Source of the DNA: Pisaster brevispinus | Taxonomy: Eukaryota > Echinodermata > Asteroidea > Forcipulatida > Asteriidae | NCBI GenBank assembly: GCA_023634235.1 | Contig: JAMKCF010000081.1 | Span: 186,001 to 250,000, forward strand | Length of the DNA: 64,000 bases | Direction of reading: 5' to 3' | Part shown: positions 31,805 through 43,433 of the stretch, piece after piece | Numbering within the stretch: the first letter of the stretch is position 1 | Layout of the letters: each line of letters starts with the position of its first letter | Made by a program: the position numbers and the translations under genes | Notes under the pieces: generated by a model | Databases searched by the model: none | Seen by the model: only the letters and a program-made list of their open reading frames with translations | What the model was told of the DNA's origin: nothing

Positions 31805-32686
31805 CTATGGTACAAACACCAAGAGGGAAAAATGCAGAAATAAACAAACTGTAAGTCAAGATAACTCGAGGCTGAACCCCGGATAACCCAGGTAATCCTA
31901 CAAAAAACCTCAAGGCTTTATATAGAGCCCGAAAAAAAGAGCCTGTAAAAATGAGAGTCTATAAAATGAACCAGACTTCAAGATAAATTTGTTCATTGGC
32001 AGAGGAGAGTACAAAATAGTTTTCCCAAAGCAAAATAATCAAACCAGCCTAGAATCTAGGTGGGCTAGACTTGGAAATCATCATTTTACCAGAAGGAAGT
32101 GTAAAAAAATGAAGGCATTTTGAGGTACGGTGGACAGGGTTCTCCCCAGATTTGTTCAAAGCTGTGGGGCATTCTTGACCAAAATTTGGAGATGTTTGGC
32201 CAAAGCACGCTAAATTGAAACAACATCTGCGGATTGTTTTCTACTTTCAAAGCTCTACTGTTTTAAAACCTCTAAAGTGCAATCTGGAGCATTCTTCATG
32301 CTTTTTTTCTCGATTTTTGGGGGGGATTAAGGGGGAAAAATATAATAATAATCTTCTTTCTTTTTTTTGTGCTTATCTGCCGAAATTTTGGCATATTGGC
32401 ACGAATCCAAGCGTATAGGCCTGATACGCTAGCTCGACATGGTGAGAACCCTTGTGGACGCGCTACTAGGGCACTACTTGGTTTCGGTAAGTTTGTCTGT
32501 GCCCACCCATACTAAACAGTGCACTCCTACAGTGTCTACAATAGCTCAAAAAGGCTATGAGTGGGGGAACAAAAGAGTGCCCTCGGTGTTCAAGTTCTTA
32601 GCAGCGTTTTTGGTCGCTTTAGGGAGATTTGCATAACCAAGAGTATTGGCGAAACACAAGGAATATGAATAATTGGGGTACAATAC
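31805..32686. other. CTR9 intron, nothing recognised
   Basis: AT-rich sequence with short random open frames on the plus strand. Confidence 0.4.
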
Positions 32687-32784
32687 CTGGTTGATTTGCA
32701 GAGCTTCTTTGAACCAATCAGATGCCTCCTAGTATGCCTAGATCTGTCCCGGATCCCGAGCCACGCAGCCCAGACGCAAGTGGC
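32687..32784 (-). pseudogene. CTR9: CTR9 exon with two in-frame TAG codons
   Basis: After TTTTTAG the frame reads [36 protein letters not shown], then the donor GTATTG. CTR9 has [28 protein letters not shown]. Two stops within three codons also accompany extra codons before EASDW. Confidence 0.88.
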
Positions 32785-32789
32785 CTAAA

Positions 32790-33500
32790 AAGAAAATATT
32801 CATCTGTTCGATGATAATCAATTTCTAATTAGCAATAATCAATGAACAAGTGAGACTTGCAGTTATGTTCATTGCTTAGGTTGTGTGGCAAGTCAATAGT
32901 AATCAATAGTTGATTTTCAATACTCAATAGTCAATAACCAAATGATCAAGTGAGAGCTGCTAAGTTAATGTGATCTAAATCAATGTGTAACTACTCAACA
33001 ACCTATAATCAATACATAACCACGCAATAATTGAAAATAAATAGAGGCATAAGACTTGCTTGATGCTTGGAAAAAAGCAGGGCAATTTTGAGTAGTACAA
33101 GGGCTGACCTACATACAGTACATGTTTAGGCTTGTAGAATTTTGTTCAGGCTACTTAATAATAGTTTTGCTGATTTTTCTGGGGGCAAAACAACTGGAAA
33201 TCAGATTAAAGTAGGAAGAACATCACCTGTAATTAGCAATAGTCAATAACAAATGATTAAGCAATTATTAACATTCCATGAGCTGACTATTGGAATAGTC
33301 CTTTTCAATTCATTCCGTAATCAATAATAAAGTAATCAAGTTCGAGCTGCAATGTTAAAGTAATCAATACTCAATCTGTGACAACTCAATAGTGTATAAT
33401 CAATCTATAACCACCTAATAATCAATAATTAATAATAAACAAAAGTCAATAATCAATCAACAATCGTTAACCTTCTATAAGCTGACTCAGGAATAGTATT
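32790..33500. repeat. degenerate AATCAATA-type low-complexity tract
   Basis: Runs of ATAATCAAT, AGTCAATA and AACTCAATAG recur over about 700 bases in a CTR9 intron. There is no regular long unit. Confidence 0.65.
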
Positions 33501-33629
33501 TTAAATCCACCCACCTGTTTCATCTCCCCACCAAAAAAAAGAGGAAGTAATTTACAACTTTTTGTTTCTAATCGTGTCCCTTTACAGTATTTCCGCACCC
33601 CCCACCCCCCGGCACCAAGACCAACTCAC

Positions 33630-33813
33630 AATCAACGTAGTTAGGATGCTCTCTCAGGACGTCTTTATAGAATTTCTCAGCCTTGTCGAATTTAAACATG
33701 CTCTCAAAGAGACCAAGCGAGGTTGTAAGACATCAAGACTGAGATGGCGCCGTAGTACGTATCATCATGCTCCGCCTCAAAATGGCACGCTTGAGAGAGG
33801 CTTCGTAGTAGCA
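33630..33813 (-). pseudogene. CTR9: CTR9 exon (TPR) with two frameshifts
   Basis: Between CTGTAG and a GTGAGT donor the homology moves through three frames: CYYEASLKRAI, then [20 protein letters not shown], then [20 protein letters not shown] and [12 protein letters not shown]9 is continuous across this stretch (EAEHDEHYYNAISV…HPNYVD). Confidence 0.88.
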
Positions 33814-34449
33814 CTACAGGAGAACAAGAATCAGATTTGAAAAAGGACAGATTGACAACATCTTTGTGTTTCGAAAGAAAGGAAGTCCTTAGATGAAATA
33901 CGCCCACAAGAAAAAAACATGAAATGGGTTGAAACTTTTGAAGGTTGGTTCGCTCCAAGTTTTACAATTTTTCAATATTAAGGGCAGTCAGGATGGGCTC
34001 AGTGGTTTCTTCCCTGTCTTTCACCTCTGTGGATCCCAATTTCATTCCCGGACCAAAGCCTTGCATGTGGATTGGGTATTCAGTCCCTGCCCGACAACGT
34101 GGGTTTTCATCCCACTTCTACAACTGAAACTTCTTGATTGTCTTCTTCACAAAAGTTGGTGTGATGTTTCCATTAGGATGCGTTGCAGACTATATAATTC
34201 AGAGTCAGATTCAGGATGTATATCAAGGAATTTAATACAAAAATTCCAAGCCAAATAGACCTTTGTCAAAATGCGGCCATCTTGATGTGTCTCCCATTCA
34301 TATCAAGAACACCAAACCAAGGCTGGAAGGAGAAATAGTCTGGTTCCTTTACGCACGATGCATAGCACATTCCATTAATGTTATTGGATACAGGGAACAT
34401 GACCAAGATGGCAGCAGCATGATGAAGATCTACCGCTTTTTCTTCCTAC

Positions 34450-34578
34450 CTTTGCCTCTGGCTGGTTGCCAAGACGAAAATGCAAAGCTCCAACGTTGTT
34501 CAGAATTTCTGGTAGGGCATCTGCCTGGACCTTTTGTTTAAGAATACGAGTTGCTGTGCCATAAGCAGTCAGGACTCC
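34450..34578 (-). pseudogene. CTR9: CTR9 exon (TPR), open
   Basis: Exactly 43 codons between TTTTAG and [52 protein letters not shown]. It is one of the best preserved CTR9 exons and lies just outside the tandem array. Confidence 0.9.
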
Positions 34579-34809
34579 CTAAAACATGTTACAAAAGAAA
34601 ACAAAAACAGGCCAATATTTGTGAATAGTCATTACAGATCTGTTGGAATGATTCTGAAGAAAAAGAACTGTTACGGGAGCATCTCAAAAGTCGGGTATGT
34701 TTTTGGCTTTGAAGAATGTTTCCGTTGGCACAGAGCCCGAAATCCATTAGACCCCCAGAACATTCTGATTAACAGGATCATTGAATGTTCCAGCAGCTCA
34801 ACAGACCAA

Positions 34810-34980
34810 GGCCCAATTTCATATAATCTGTAATCACAAAAACTTGCTCAGCAGAAACAGGTTACGAACCAACATTCCATTAAGTTTATATTGTTGCCAC
34901 TGGTACCCTGCTCATCTCTTACTAAGTAAAGAAATTTGCTAAGCAGAATTTTCTGCTTAGCGGCTTTATGAAGAATGAGC
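34810..34980. mobile_element. MITE with GCCCAATTTCAT terminus, degenerate right end
   Basis: It starts GGCCCAATTTCATATAA and has interior AATTTGCTAAGCAGAATTTT/CTGCTTAGC words as in the related MITEs. Copies follow in units 2 and 3 (39455 and 44090); the unit 4 copy is deleted. Confidence 0.6.
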
Positions 34981-35095
34981 ACGTGCTGGAATGCGTATCC
35001 AATCTCTTTAGAGACTGTACATAGAATTATGAGCTCTCACAGAGTTACTGCACGTGCACGCACTCCCTCCACATAGTATCTATGCAGGCGAAGCT

Positions 35096-35544
35096 TGAAC
35101 TTTGGGGGAAAAATCCACACGACCACGTACACGTCTTGTGGCTCAACATTTTTACTGAACCAGAATGTTTTGTTACAAGACCAGAATCAAAATAAGAAAA
35201 ACCTTCCTGACCCAGTTTTACTGTGCATTTAAGTTAACTGCATTTATTTGAACTTAAGCGCTATTGACATGTAAGAGAGGATTGATTTTTATTTGTCTTC
35301 ATGGGTATTAAGTATAGTTCATGATGTCAGTACTCAGTAGAATTGAAAGGTATTTTATCAGACTCAAAGTCAACATTTGAACATATTACTTTTTGGGTCA
35401 AGATGTTACATAGTGAGGTATTATTCTTCAATAATATTAAATAAAAAAACACAAGACCGCATGACTTGTCGAGCCAAAAGTTTACTGGCCCGACACCAAA
35501 ACTACTGGCCTTGGGTCTGTTGTCCAGTGTAAAATTCGAGCCCT
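35096..35544. mobile_element. MITE of the GGGCTCGAATTT family (unit 1; copies in units 2-4)
   Basis: Left end CTTGAACTTTGGGGGAAAAA and right end AAAATTCGAGCCCT correspond, in reverse orientation, to the element at 56176-56518. Equivalent copies begin near 39740, 44374 and 48662. The family shares the internal GGCCCGACACCAAAACTAC/AGTGTCGGGCCAGTAAAC region. Confidence 0.7.
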
Positions 35545-35661
35545 AGCAGGGTGCATGTGCTCGCAAAGTAACTGGGTGAGAGATCACAATTCCATGTACA
35601 GCCACAGGACTGCTTCGATCGAGACGACAAAAACAACTTTTAAAAATGTGAAAGAACATAC

Positions 35662-35868
35662 CGGTACTTCGGTGAGTTCCAAGATCTGAGCCAACTCAAT
35701 CCATGCCTCGACATCTTCCGGGAACTGATCGACGACCTTCTGGAGGTGACCCTTGGCAGTCTCCCTCTTGGTCTCATCACTGGATGTCACATAGAGAGAC
35801 CCAAGAATTTTCATGGTCTCATAGTTACCTGGTTGGGCTTTCAGTACCTTCTCGAAGCACTGGGCAGC
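35662..35868 (-). pseudogene. CTR9: CTR9 TPR exon, array unit 1
   Basis: Exactly 69 codons from AACCAG to [78 protein letters not shown]. It aligns closely with CTR9 (…[27 protein letters not shown]…). It is open in all four array copies. Confidence 0.92.
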
Positions 35869-36039
35869 CTGGTTTGAAACAAGAGGAGTGCATTTGGTTT
35901 TGGTCAACATAGTGCTGATTTACAGGCAAAAATCAAGAAAGAAACAATAAAAGTCACCAGTGAAACTTTCAGCTGAATAATGTCAACTTTTTGAGAAAAT
36001 GAAAACAAAAAATAAATAAGTTTCAACAATAAACTTGTT

Positions 36040-37740
36040 GAGGCTTTGCATGGTGAGGTTATAAATGTATATTCGGTTTGCAGTAACACCACGTGTATAT
36101 GTGAGCTGGGTGCGCTCTGTTCTGTACTTTATTCTGGCTGGAAAGGAGAGGGAATGGAGAAACAGCTGTTGGAGTTGGTGGGATATAACAGCACTTTGAT
36201 TAATCAAAGAAACAAACAACTAACCAAATACATTCACAGCTATTACTGTAAAAATGTGTCCATCCATAATCACATTACACTAAACCATAAAGGTTCAAGA
36301 AGTTGAAGGGTTTAAAAAGTAAACACTTAATTGTTGATCTCACTTCAATTCAGAATAAAAGATAGATAAATTAAAACAAAAGATACAAAAAAATGAAAAG
36401 CAAACTTATCCCCAAATGAACAATCTCTATAAAAGAAATAATGAGAAACTTTACTATTGTAAAGAAACACTTGGTAATTTAACACTGCAGCTAATCGGTT
36501 TACTGTTAGACCCAAAAATAAACCTCTCTTATAATAAATAAGAATGAGCAGTTCTTGCCCTCTCTCTGGTCACTTCATCTACACTAGACTAAAATAAAGA
36601 AAGACATAAGACAAGCAAAGAAAAACTTAACAGAGATAAAAACCACTAAAAAAATAAACAACAGGCCAGAGCCAGGCCTTCTGCATGTTAAATCAGGCCC
36701 CCAGGGCATAGAGTTATTACCCTACTGTGGTCACTACTAATCCTATGGCCACCTAGGGCTGGGGCTACCCTGCCATGCATCTCATACACTACATAACCTA
36801 TAGTATACAATAAAATGGGGGCACAGGCTAAAACATGAAACCAATATCTACATGTAGGTACTCCTAGAATACTCAAAGTTAAATAAAAGTCTGTACAGTA
36901 AAGTAAAAATTAATGGATCCTATAACTCGAAAGGAAAACCTAGAACAAAAGACAATCCTAAGAATACACTCCTGTTTGAAGAGAATTTATACGCATATAA
37001 TTTCACTCCTGACCAAAAGGCTGTTAAATTGTATAATGAACAATTTATAAAAACTGTAAACACTTCAAAGTTAGTGTATGCCAATTCTTCAATTTAAAGT
37101 TGATCAAAAAATATGTCCACTCTATCTATACACTATCTTCTTCTATTAAATGTTGAACACTAGATTAAAAAAAATACAAAGTAACTTTTCCTACCTGGAA
37201 AGGAGAGGGGATGGAGAAACAGCTGTTGGAGTAGGTGGGATATAACAGCACAGAAGCCAGCATGCTAGGCCCCACCAACCCCACCACTGGATCAACCAGT
37301 TCAGAGGTCAACATAGGCAGTCCACTTTCCAGCAGGGGTTACCAAAGCAATAGAGTTTGTAATGAGTGAATAAGACCTATGGATTAAATGGGGTTAACAT
37401 ACAACAACAACATTTCATAAATGAGGGGGCCTCATTTACATATATCTACTAGCTATGTAGATTTATTCTTAAAGAACTAGGTCTTGCTTTTTATTCTACT
37501 GCCGGAAAAATTGAGAGACTACTTCGGGAGATTACTTAGTTCTGAAAAGATCTGTCCAGCTTATTAGCTACTACCTGGGCGGAGGGTAGGAAATCGGCCA
37601 GGACTACAACTTTAGCTTAATAGTGGATCAGATCGAGGGGACTTCTCGTTATTAACCTCACTGCCACGGAGTGAGTTCTTAATTGGTTAATTGGTCTCAA
37701 CGTTTCGACAGGCTTGCTCTAGTCATCGTCAGGAGACAAA
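36040..37740. mobile_element. PLE-like or unclassified element with hammerhead-like terminus (unit 1)
   Basis: The stretch from TTCGGTTTGC(A/G)GTAACACC to GTCTCAACGTTTCGAC…GGAGAC is related to the arms of the 60.9-61.95 kb fold-back, with about 1.3 kb of extra sequence after GTGTATATG. A 60-bp motif (GGAAAGGAGAGG…AACAGCTGTTGGAG) occurs at both 36138 and 37195. No RT is visible. Equivalent stretches occur in units 2-4. The Penelope-like label is inference from the terminus. Confidence 0.4.
37694..37737 (-). ncRNA. hammerhead-ribozyme-like motif (unit 1, stem II mutated)
   Basis: The minus strand has stem I GTCTC/GAGAC, core CTGACGA, stem II GACTAG…CCTGTC (mismatched in this unit), GAAA and CGTT before the second stem I strand. 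In units 2-4 stem II is GACTAG…CTAGTC or nearly so. One extra T lies between CTGACGA and stem II, which is not canonical. Confidence 0.4.
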
Positions 37741-37767
37741 AATGACAAATCCAGTTTTACAGGAGTC

Positions 37768-37952
37768 CAGTGTTGAAGGTCTCAAGACCTGCAGGTCTGT
37801 TCTCGAGACCATCTTGAGACCTTTTTGTGGTCTCAGTCTTGGTCTGCAAAAGTCTCGGTCTGGGAAGGGCTGGTCTCAGTTCCGGGTCTCAGATGTTCAG
37901 ATTTCGGTCACTGGTCTCGATCTCAGACTTCCAGGTCTGGACTACAACACTG
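37768..37952. mobile_element. 185-bp hAT-type MITE with perfect 8-bp target duplication
   Basis: Terminal CAGTGTTG…CAACACTG are perfect inverted repeats, and CAGGAGTC flanks both sides (37760-37767 and 37953-37960). Termini and 8-bp duplication are diagnostic of the hAT superfamily. The inside is rich in GGTCTC/GAGACC. Copies at 42407-42591, 47045-47229 and 51334-51518 came from array amplification, not new insertion. Confidence 0.92.
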
Positions 37953-38023
37953 CAGGAGTCCTTACAGTAATACATTACAGAGATTTACAATCATTCTCTT
38001 GACTCACGTTCGCATACTCTCAC

Positions 38024-38138
38024 ATTCCCCCCGATGGATGTACATCTGCCCCAAACCAAAGTGCGGCAAAACGATTAGCTGTGGATGCAAACTGGGAGGC
38101 TTGCATGGTAGTAGTACTGGAAAGCTTGGTCGTGGTCA
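38024..38138 (-). pseudogene. CTR9: CTR9 TPR exon with frameshifts, array unit 1
   Basis: The homology passes through three frames: [12 protein letters not shown], then SQFASTA, then [17 protein letters not shown]. CTR9 is continuous here ([32 protein letters not shown]). The first codons after the CTCTACAG acceptor are also damaged. The same lesions appear in units 2-4, so they predate the amplification. Confidence 0.85.
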
Positions 38139-38199
38139 CTGTAGAGAGGAACGCAGAAGGTTATTGTCCACATAAATCCGTCAGAATTCAGCAGCCGCG

Positions 38200-38660
38200 T
38201 CCTGGCCGAGCAGTCAACCACACCAGACACAAGCTCTGGTGTTTCTGATCTGGGCCCAATTTCATAGAGCTGCTTAAGCACAAAAACCAGCTAAGCACAA
38301 CAAAATGATACTTACCAGAATAAGATCACCAGCCAAACTACCATGACTGGTATCCTGCTCATTTCTGCTAAGCAGAAAAATGTTAAGCAATATTTTCTGC
38401 TTAAGCAGCTCTATGAAATTGGGCCCAGAGTTTGATTTGAGTCTCGGTCTTGATATTTGCGTCCTTACCTGCTTACATTCCTTAAGCAAGACACTTGAGC
38501 ATTATCACTTCATGTTTTTTGAGACGGGATGTAAAAAAGTGTTTTGTGTAATGAGTGTAGAAGAACCTAGTACACTTAATTGTAAAGAGAGGGGGTTTTC
38601 CCTAGTATTTGGGTTTGATTTGGCACTTAATCCAAACAATACGCTGGCTTGTACATGGGG
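38200..38660 (+). mobile_element. family A SINE interrupted by a MITE (unit 1)
   Basis: GTCCTGGCCGAGCAGTC…CTCTGGTGTTTCTGATC is the tRNA-like head, and GAGTCTCGGTC…GACGGGATGTAAAAAAGT…GTAATGAGTGTAGAAGAACC the remainder, colinear with 59785-60200. They are separated by the MITE at 38252-38426. The same nested arrangement is in units 2-4. Confidence 0.8.
38252..38426. mobile_element. 175-bp MITE with long perfect terminal inverted repeats
   Basis: The ends GGGCCCAATTTCATAGAGCT and AGCTCTATGAAATTGGGCCC are perfect inverses and extend through GCTTAAGCA. It is the best preserved member of the family also seen at 10783, 34810 and 59130. Copies in units 2-4 start near 42891, 47529 and 51818. Confidence 0.9.
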
Positions 38661-38689
38661 AGAACCATGAGTGGGGTGGGAATCCTTAC

Positions 38690-38797
38690 CTGTACATGGA
38701 AGGCTCTTGTGAGTTGGTAGCAGCTTTCCGCCTGCGTTGCTTCATTGTCTGTACCGTGGAATGCATGCAGAGCAAGATGTTGCACCTTCGTATAATC
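38690..38797 (-). pseudogene. CTR9: CTR9 TPR exon, array unit 1
   Basis: 36 codons between ATCTAG and [45 protein letters not shown]. It aligns with CTR9 [36 protein letters not shown] and is open in all units. Confidence 0.92.
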
Positions 38798-39271
38798 CTA
38801 GATAATTACAAATAAAACTTGGTAAATGATGAATTAATCCTGGTTAATGACGAGTTAGTCCAGGTTAATTACAAATAAAGCTTTGTCGATGACAAATTCG
38901 TCCTTGTTAGTGACAAATTCATTCTGATTAGTGATGTGCTAAAACTGGTCAATGATAAAATTAAACCTGGCTATCATTCGATACTGAAAAGTATAACTAT
39001 TAAACCTGGTTACGTGAAGTGAGTCATAACCGATAACCAACAACCAATAACCAGTGACCAATATTAATAAGCCATAACCAATAACTATGGGGGATGTGTT
39101 TAACTCCATGAGTTTGATTCTTTCCTGCAATTGGATAATAGAAATTTGAAAATGAAAACCAACTTTTGGGGCTTTTTCAAAATCTAGACTTGGACTTCGC
39201 CATCAATCTTGGAGCAGTGTGCATTTTTGGCCTGAGCCGAGGTTTGGAAGTAGCTTCTTGAGGGACGTTAC

Positions 39272-39339
39272 CTTCTTATAGAAGAAACGATTTGCAAGAT
39301 GGTTGAGCACCATAGGGTTGCTGGAGTCTATCGTGTACG
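39272..39339 (-). pseudogene. CTR9: truncated CTR9 exon at unit 1/2 junction
   Basis: Only the 3' part of the exon ([20 protein letters not shown] then KK, donor GTAACG) is present; the tandem breakpoint removes its 5' half and acceptor. The same truncation ends units 2 and 3 (low ends 43908 and 48546). FFY here is FFF in the full-length exon at 52836. Confidence 0.88.
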
Positions 39340-40308
39340 CCTATGTTTTTGGCTTTGAAGAATGTTTCCGTTGGCACAGAGCCCGAAATCCATTAGACCC
39401 CCAGAACATTCTGATTAACCGGATCATTGAATGTTCCAGCAGCTCAACAGACCAAGGCCCAATTTCATATAACCTGTAATCACAAAAACTTGCTCAGCAG
39501 AAACAGGTTACGAACCAACATTCCATTAAGTTTATTTTTGTTGCCACTGGTACCCTGCTCATCTCTTACTAAGTAAAGAAATTTGCTAAGCAGAATTTTC
39601 TGCTTAACGGCTTTATGAAGAATGAGCACGTGCTGGAATGCGTATCCAATCTCATTAGAGACTGTACATAGAATTATGAGCTCTCACAGAGTTACTGCAC
39701 GTGCACGCACTCCCTCCACATAGTATCTATGCAGGCGAAGCTTGAACTTTGGGGGAAAAATCCACACGACCACGTACACGTCTTGTGGCTCAACATTTTT
39801 ACTGAACCAGAATGTTTTGTTACAAGACCAGAATCAAAATAAGAAAAACCTTCCTGACCCAGTTTTACTGTGCATTTAAGTTAACTGCATTTATTTGAAC
39901 TTAAGCGCTATTGACATGTAAGAGAGGATTGATTTTTATTTGTCTTCATGGGTATTAAGTATAGTTCATGATGTCAGTACTCAGTAGAATTGAAAGGTAT
40001 TTTATCAGACTCAAAGTCAACATTTGAACATATTACTTTTTGGGTCAAGATGTTACATAGTGAGGTATTATTCTTCAATAATATTAAATAAAAAAACACA
40101 AGACCGCATGACTTGTCGAGCCAAAAGTTTACTGGCCCGACACCAAAACTACTGGCCTTGGGTCTGTTGTCCAGTGTAAAATTCGAGCCCTAGCAGGGTG
40201 CATGTGCTCGCAAAGTAACTGGGTGAGAGATCACAATTCCATGTACAGCCACAGGACTGCTTCGATCGAGACGACAAAAACAACTTTTAAAAATGTGAAA
40301 GAACATAC

Positions 40309-40515
40309 CGGTACTTCGGTGAGTTCCAAGATCTGAGCCAACTCAATCCATGCCTCGACATCTTCCGGGAACTGATCGACGACCTTCTGGAGGTGACCCT
40401 TGGCAGTCTCCCTCTTGGTCTCATCACTGGATGTCACATAGAGAGACCCAAGAATTTTCGTGGTCTCATAGTTACCTGGTTGGGCTTTCAGTACCTTCTC
40501 GAAGCACTGGGCAGC
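40309..40515 (-). pseudogene. CTR9: CTR9 AAQCFEK exon, array unit 2
   Basis: This is the unit 2 copy of the 69-codon exon. It differs from unit 1 by a substitution giving ETTKIL instead of ETMKIL. Splice sites are retained. Confidence 0.9.
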
Positions 40516-42332
40516 CTGGTTTGAAACAAGAGGAGTGCATTTGGTTTTGGTCAACATAGTGCTGATTTACAGGCAAAAATCAAGAAAGAAACAATAAAAG
40601 TCACCAGTGAAACTTTCAGCTGAATAATGTCAACTTTTTGAGAAAATGAAAACAAACAAAAAATAAATTTCAACAATAAATTTGTTGAGGCTTTGCATGG
40701 TGAGGTATAAATGTATATTCGGTTTGCGGTAACACCACGTGTATATGTGAGCTGGGTGCGCTCTATTCTGTACTTTATTCTGGCTGGAAAGGAGAGGGAA
40801 TGGAGAGACAGCTGTTGGAGTTGGTGGGATATAACAGCACTTTGATTAATTAAAGAAACAAACAACTAACCAAATACATTCACAGCTATTACTGTAAAAA
40901 TGTGTCCATCCATAATCACATTACAACCATAAAGGTTCAAGAAGTTGAAGGGTTTAAAAAGTAAACACTTAATTGTTGATCTCACTTCAATTCAGAATAA
41001 AAGATAGATAAATTAAAACAAAAGATACAAAAAAATGAAAAGCAAACTTATCCCCAAATGAACAATCTCTATAAAAGAAATAATGAGAAACTTTACTATT
41101 GTAAAGAAACACTTGGTAATTTAACACTGCAGCTAATCGGTTTACTGTTAGACCCAAAAATAAACCTCTCTTATAATAAATAAGAATGAGCAGTTCTCGC
41201 CCTCTCTCTGGTCACTTTATCTACACTAGACTAAAATAAAGAAAGACATAAGACAAGCAAAGAAAAACTTAACAGAGATAAAAACCACTAAAATAAACAA
41301 CAGGCCAGAGCCAGGCCTTCTGCATGTTAAATCAGGCCCCCAGGGCATAGAGTTATTACCCTACTGTGGTCACTACTAATCCTATGGCCACCTAGGGCTG
41401 GGGCTACCCTGCCATGCATCTCATACACTACATAACCTATAGTATACAATAAAATGGGGGCACAGGCTAAAACATGAAACCAATATCTACATGTAGGTAC
41501 TCCTAGAATACTCAAAGTTAAATAAAAGTCTGTACAGTAAAGTAAAAATTAATGGATCCTATAACTCGAAAGGAAAACCTAGAACAAAAGACAATCCTAA
41601 GAATACACTCCTGTTTGAAGAGAACTTATACGCATATAATTTCACTCCTGACCAAAAGGCCGTTAAATCGTATAATGAACAATTTATAAAAACTGTAAAC
41701 ACTTCAAAGTTAGTGTATGCCAATTCTTCAATTTAAAGTTGATCAAAAAATATGTCCACTCTATCTATACACTATCTTCTTCTATTAAATGTTGAACACT
41801 AGATAAAATAAAATACAAAGTAACTTTTCCTACCTGGAAAGGAGAGGGGATGGAGAAACAGCTGTTGGAGTAGGTGGGATATAACAGCACAGAAGCCAGC
41901 ATGCTAGGCCCCACCAACCCCACCACTGGATCAACCAGTTCAGAGGTCAACATAGACAGTCCACTTTCCAGCAGGGGTTACCAAAACAATAGAGTTTGTA
42001 ATGAGTGAATAAGACCTATGGATTAAATGGGGTTAACATACAACAACAACATTTCATAAATGAGGGGGCCTCATTTACATATATCTACTAGCTATGTAGA
42101 TTTGTTCTTAAAGAACTAGGTCTTGCTTTTTATTCTACTGCCGGAAAAATTGAGAGACTACTTCGGGAGATTACTTAGTTCTGAAAAGAACTGTCCAGCT
42201 TATTAGCTACTACCTGGGCGGAGGGTAGGAAATCGGCCAGGACTACAACTTTAGCTTAATAGTGGATCAGATCGAGGGGACTTCTCGTTATTAACCTCAC
42301 TGCCACGGAGTGAGTTCTTAATTGGTTAACTG

Positions 42333-42376
42333 GTCTCAACGTTTCGACTAGCTTGCTCTAGTCATCGTCAGGAGAC
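42333..42376 (-). ncRNA. hammerhead-ribozyme-like motif (unit 2)
   Basis: Minus strand: GTCTC-CTGACGA-T-GACTAG-AGCAAG-CTAGTC-GAAA-CGTT-GAGAC. Stem I is 5 bp, stem II 6 bp, the AACGTT palindrome could make a minimal stem III, and GTT would be the cleavage triplet. The extra T before stem II and C at position 7 depart from the common CTGATGA core. Activity is unproven. Confidence 0.45.
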
Positions 42377-42662
42377 AAAAATGACAAATCCAGTTTTACA
42401 GGAGTCCAGTGTTGAAGGTCTCAAGACCTGCAGGTCTGTTCTCGAGACCATCTTGAGACCTTTTTGTGGTCTCAGTCTTGGTCTGCAAAAGTCTCGGTCT
42501 GGGAAGGGCTGGTCTCAGTTCCGGGTCTCAGATGCTCAGATTTCGGTCACTGGTCTCGATCTCAGACTTCCAGGTCTGGACTACAACACTGCAGGAGTCC
42601 TTACAGTAATACATTACATAGATTTACAATCATTCTCTTGACTCACGTTCGCATACTCTCAC

Positions 42663-42777
42663 ATTCCCCCTGATGGATGTACATCTGCCCCAAACCAAAG
42701 TGCGGCAAAACGATTAGCTGTGGATGCAAACTGGGAGGCTTGCATGGTAGTAGTACTGGAAAGCTTGGTCGTGGTCA
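42663..42777 (-). pseudogene. CTR9: CTR9 DHDQAF exon, array unit 2
   Basis: It carries the same three-frame lesion pattern as unit 1. Confidence 0.85.
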
Positions 42778-43325
42778 CTGTAGAGAGGAACGCAGAAGGT
42801 TATTGTCCACATAAATCCGTCAGAATTCAGCAGCCGCGTCCTGGCCGAGCAGTCAACCACACCAGACACAAGCTCTGGTGTTTCTGATCTGGGCCCAATT
42901 TCATAGAGCTGCTTAAGCACAAAAACCAGCTAAGCACAACAAAATGATACTTACCAGAATAAGATCACCAGCCAAACTACCATGACTGGTATCCTGCTCA
43001 TTTCTGCTAAGCAGAAAAATGTTAAGCAATATTTTCTGCTTAAGCAGCTCTATGAAATTGGGCCCAGAGTTTGATTTGAGTCTCGGTCTTGATATTTGCG
43101 TCCTTACCTGCTTACATTCCTTAAGCAAGACACTTGAGCATTATCACTTCATGTTTTGGACGGGATGTAAAAAAGTGTTTTGTGTAATGAGTGTAGAAGA
43201 ACCTAGTACACTTAATTGTAAAGAGAGGGGGTTTTCCCTAGTATTTGGGTTTGATTTGGCACTTAATCCAAACAATACGCTGGCTTGTACATGGGGAGAA
43301 CCATGAGTGGGGTGGGAATCCTTAC

Positions 43326-43433
43326 CTGTACATGGAAGGCTCTTGTGAGTTGGTAGCAGCTTTCCGCCTGCGTTGCTTCATTGTCTGTACCGTGGAATGC
43401 ATGCAGAGCAAGATGTTGCACCTTCGTATAATC
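43326..43433 (-). pseudogene. CTR9: CTR9 DYTKVQHL exon, array unit 2
   Basis: The 36-codon exon is open with both splice sites kept, identical in reading to unit 1. Confidence 0.9.

Noticed and set aside
36688..36876. 62-codon minus ORF repeated in each unit (MSILGVPTCRYW)
   Set aside because: It is copied with the array and has no sign of coding constraint; its recurrence reflects duplication only.
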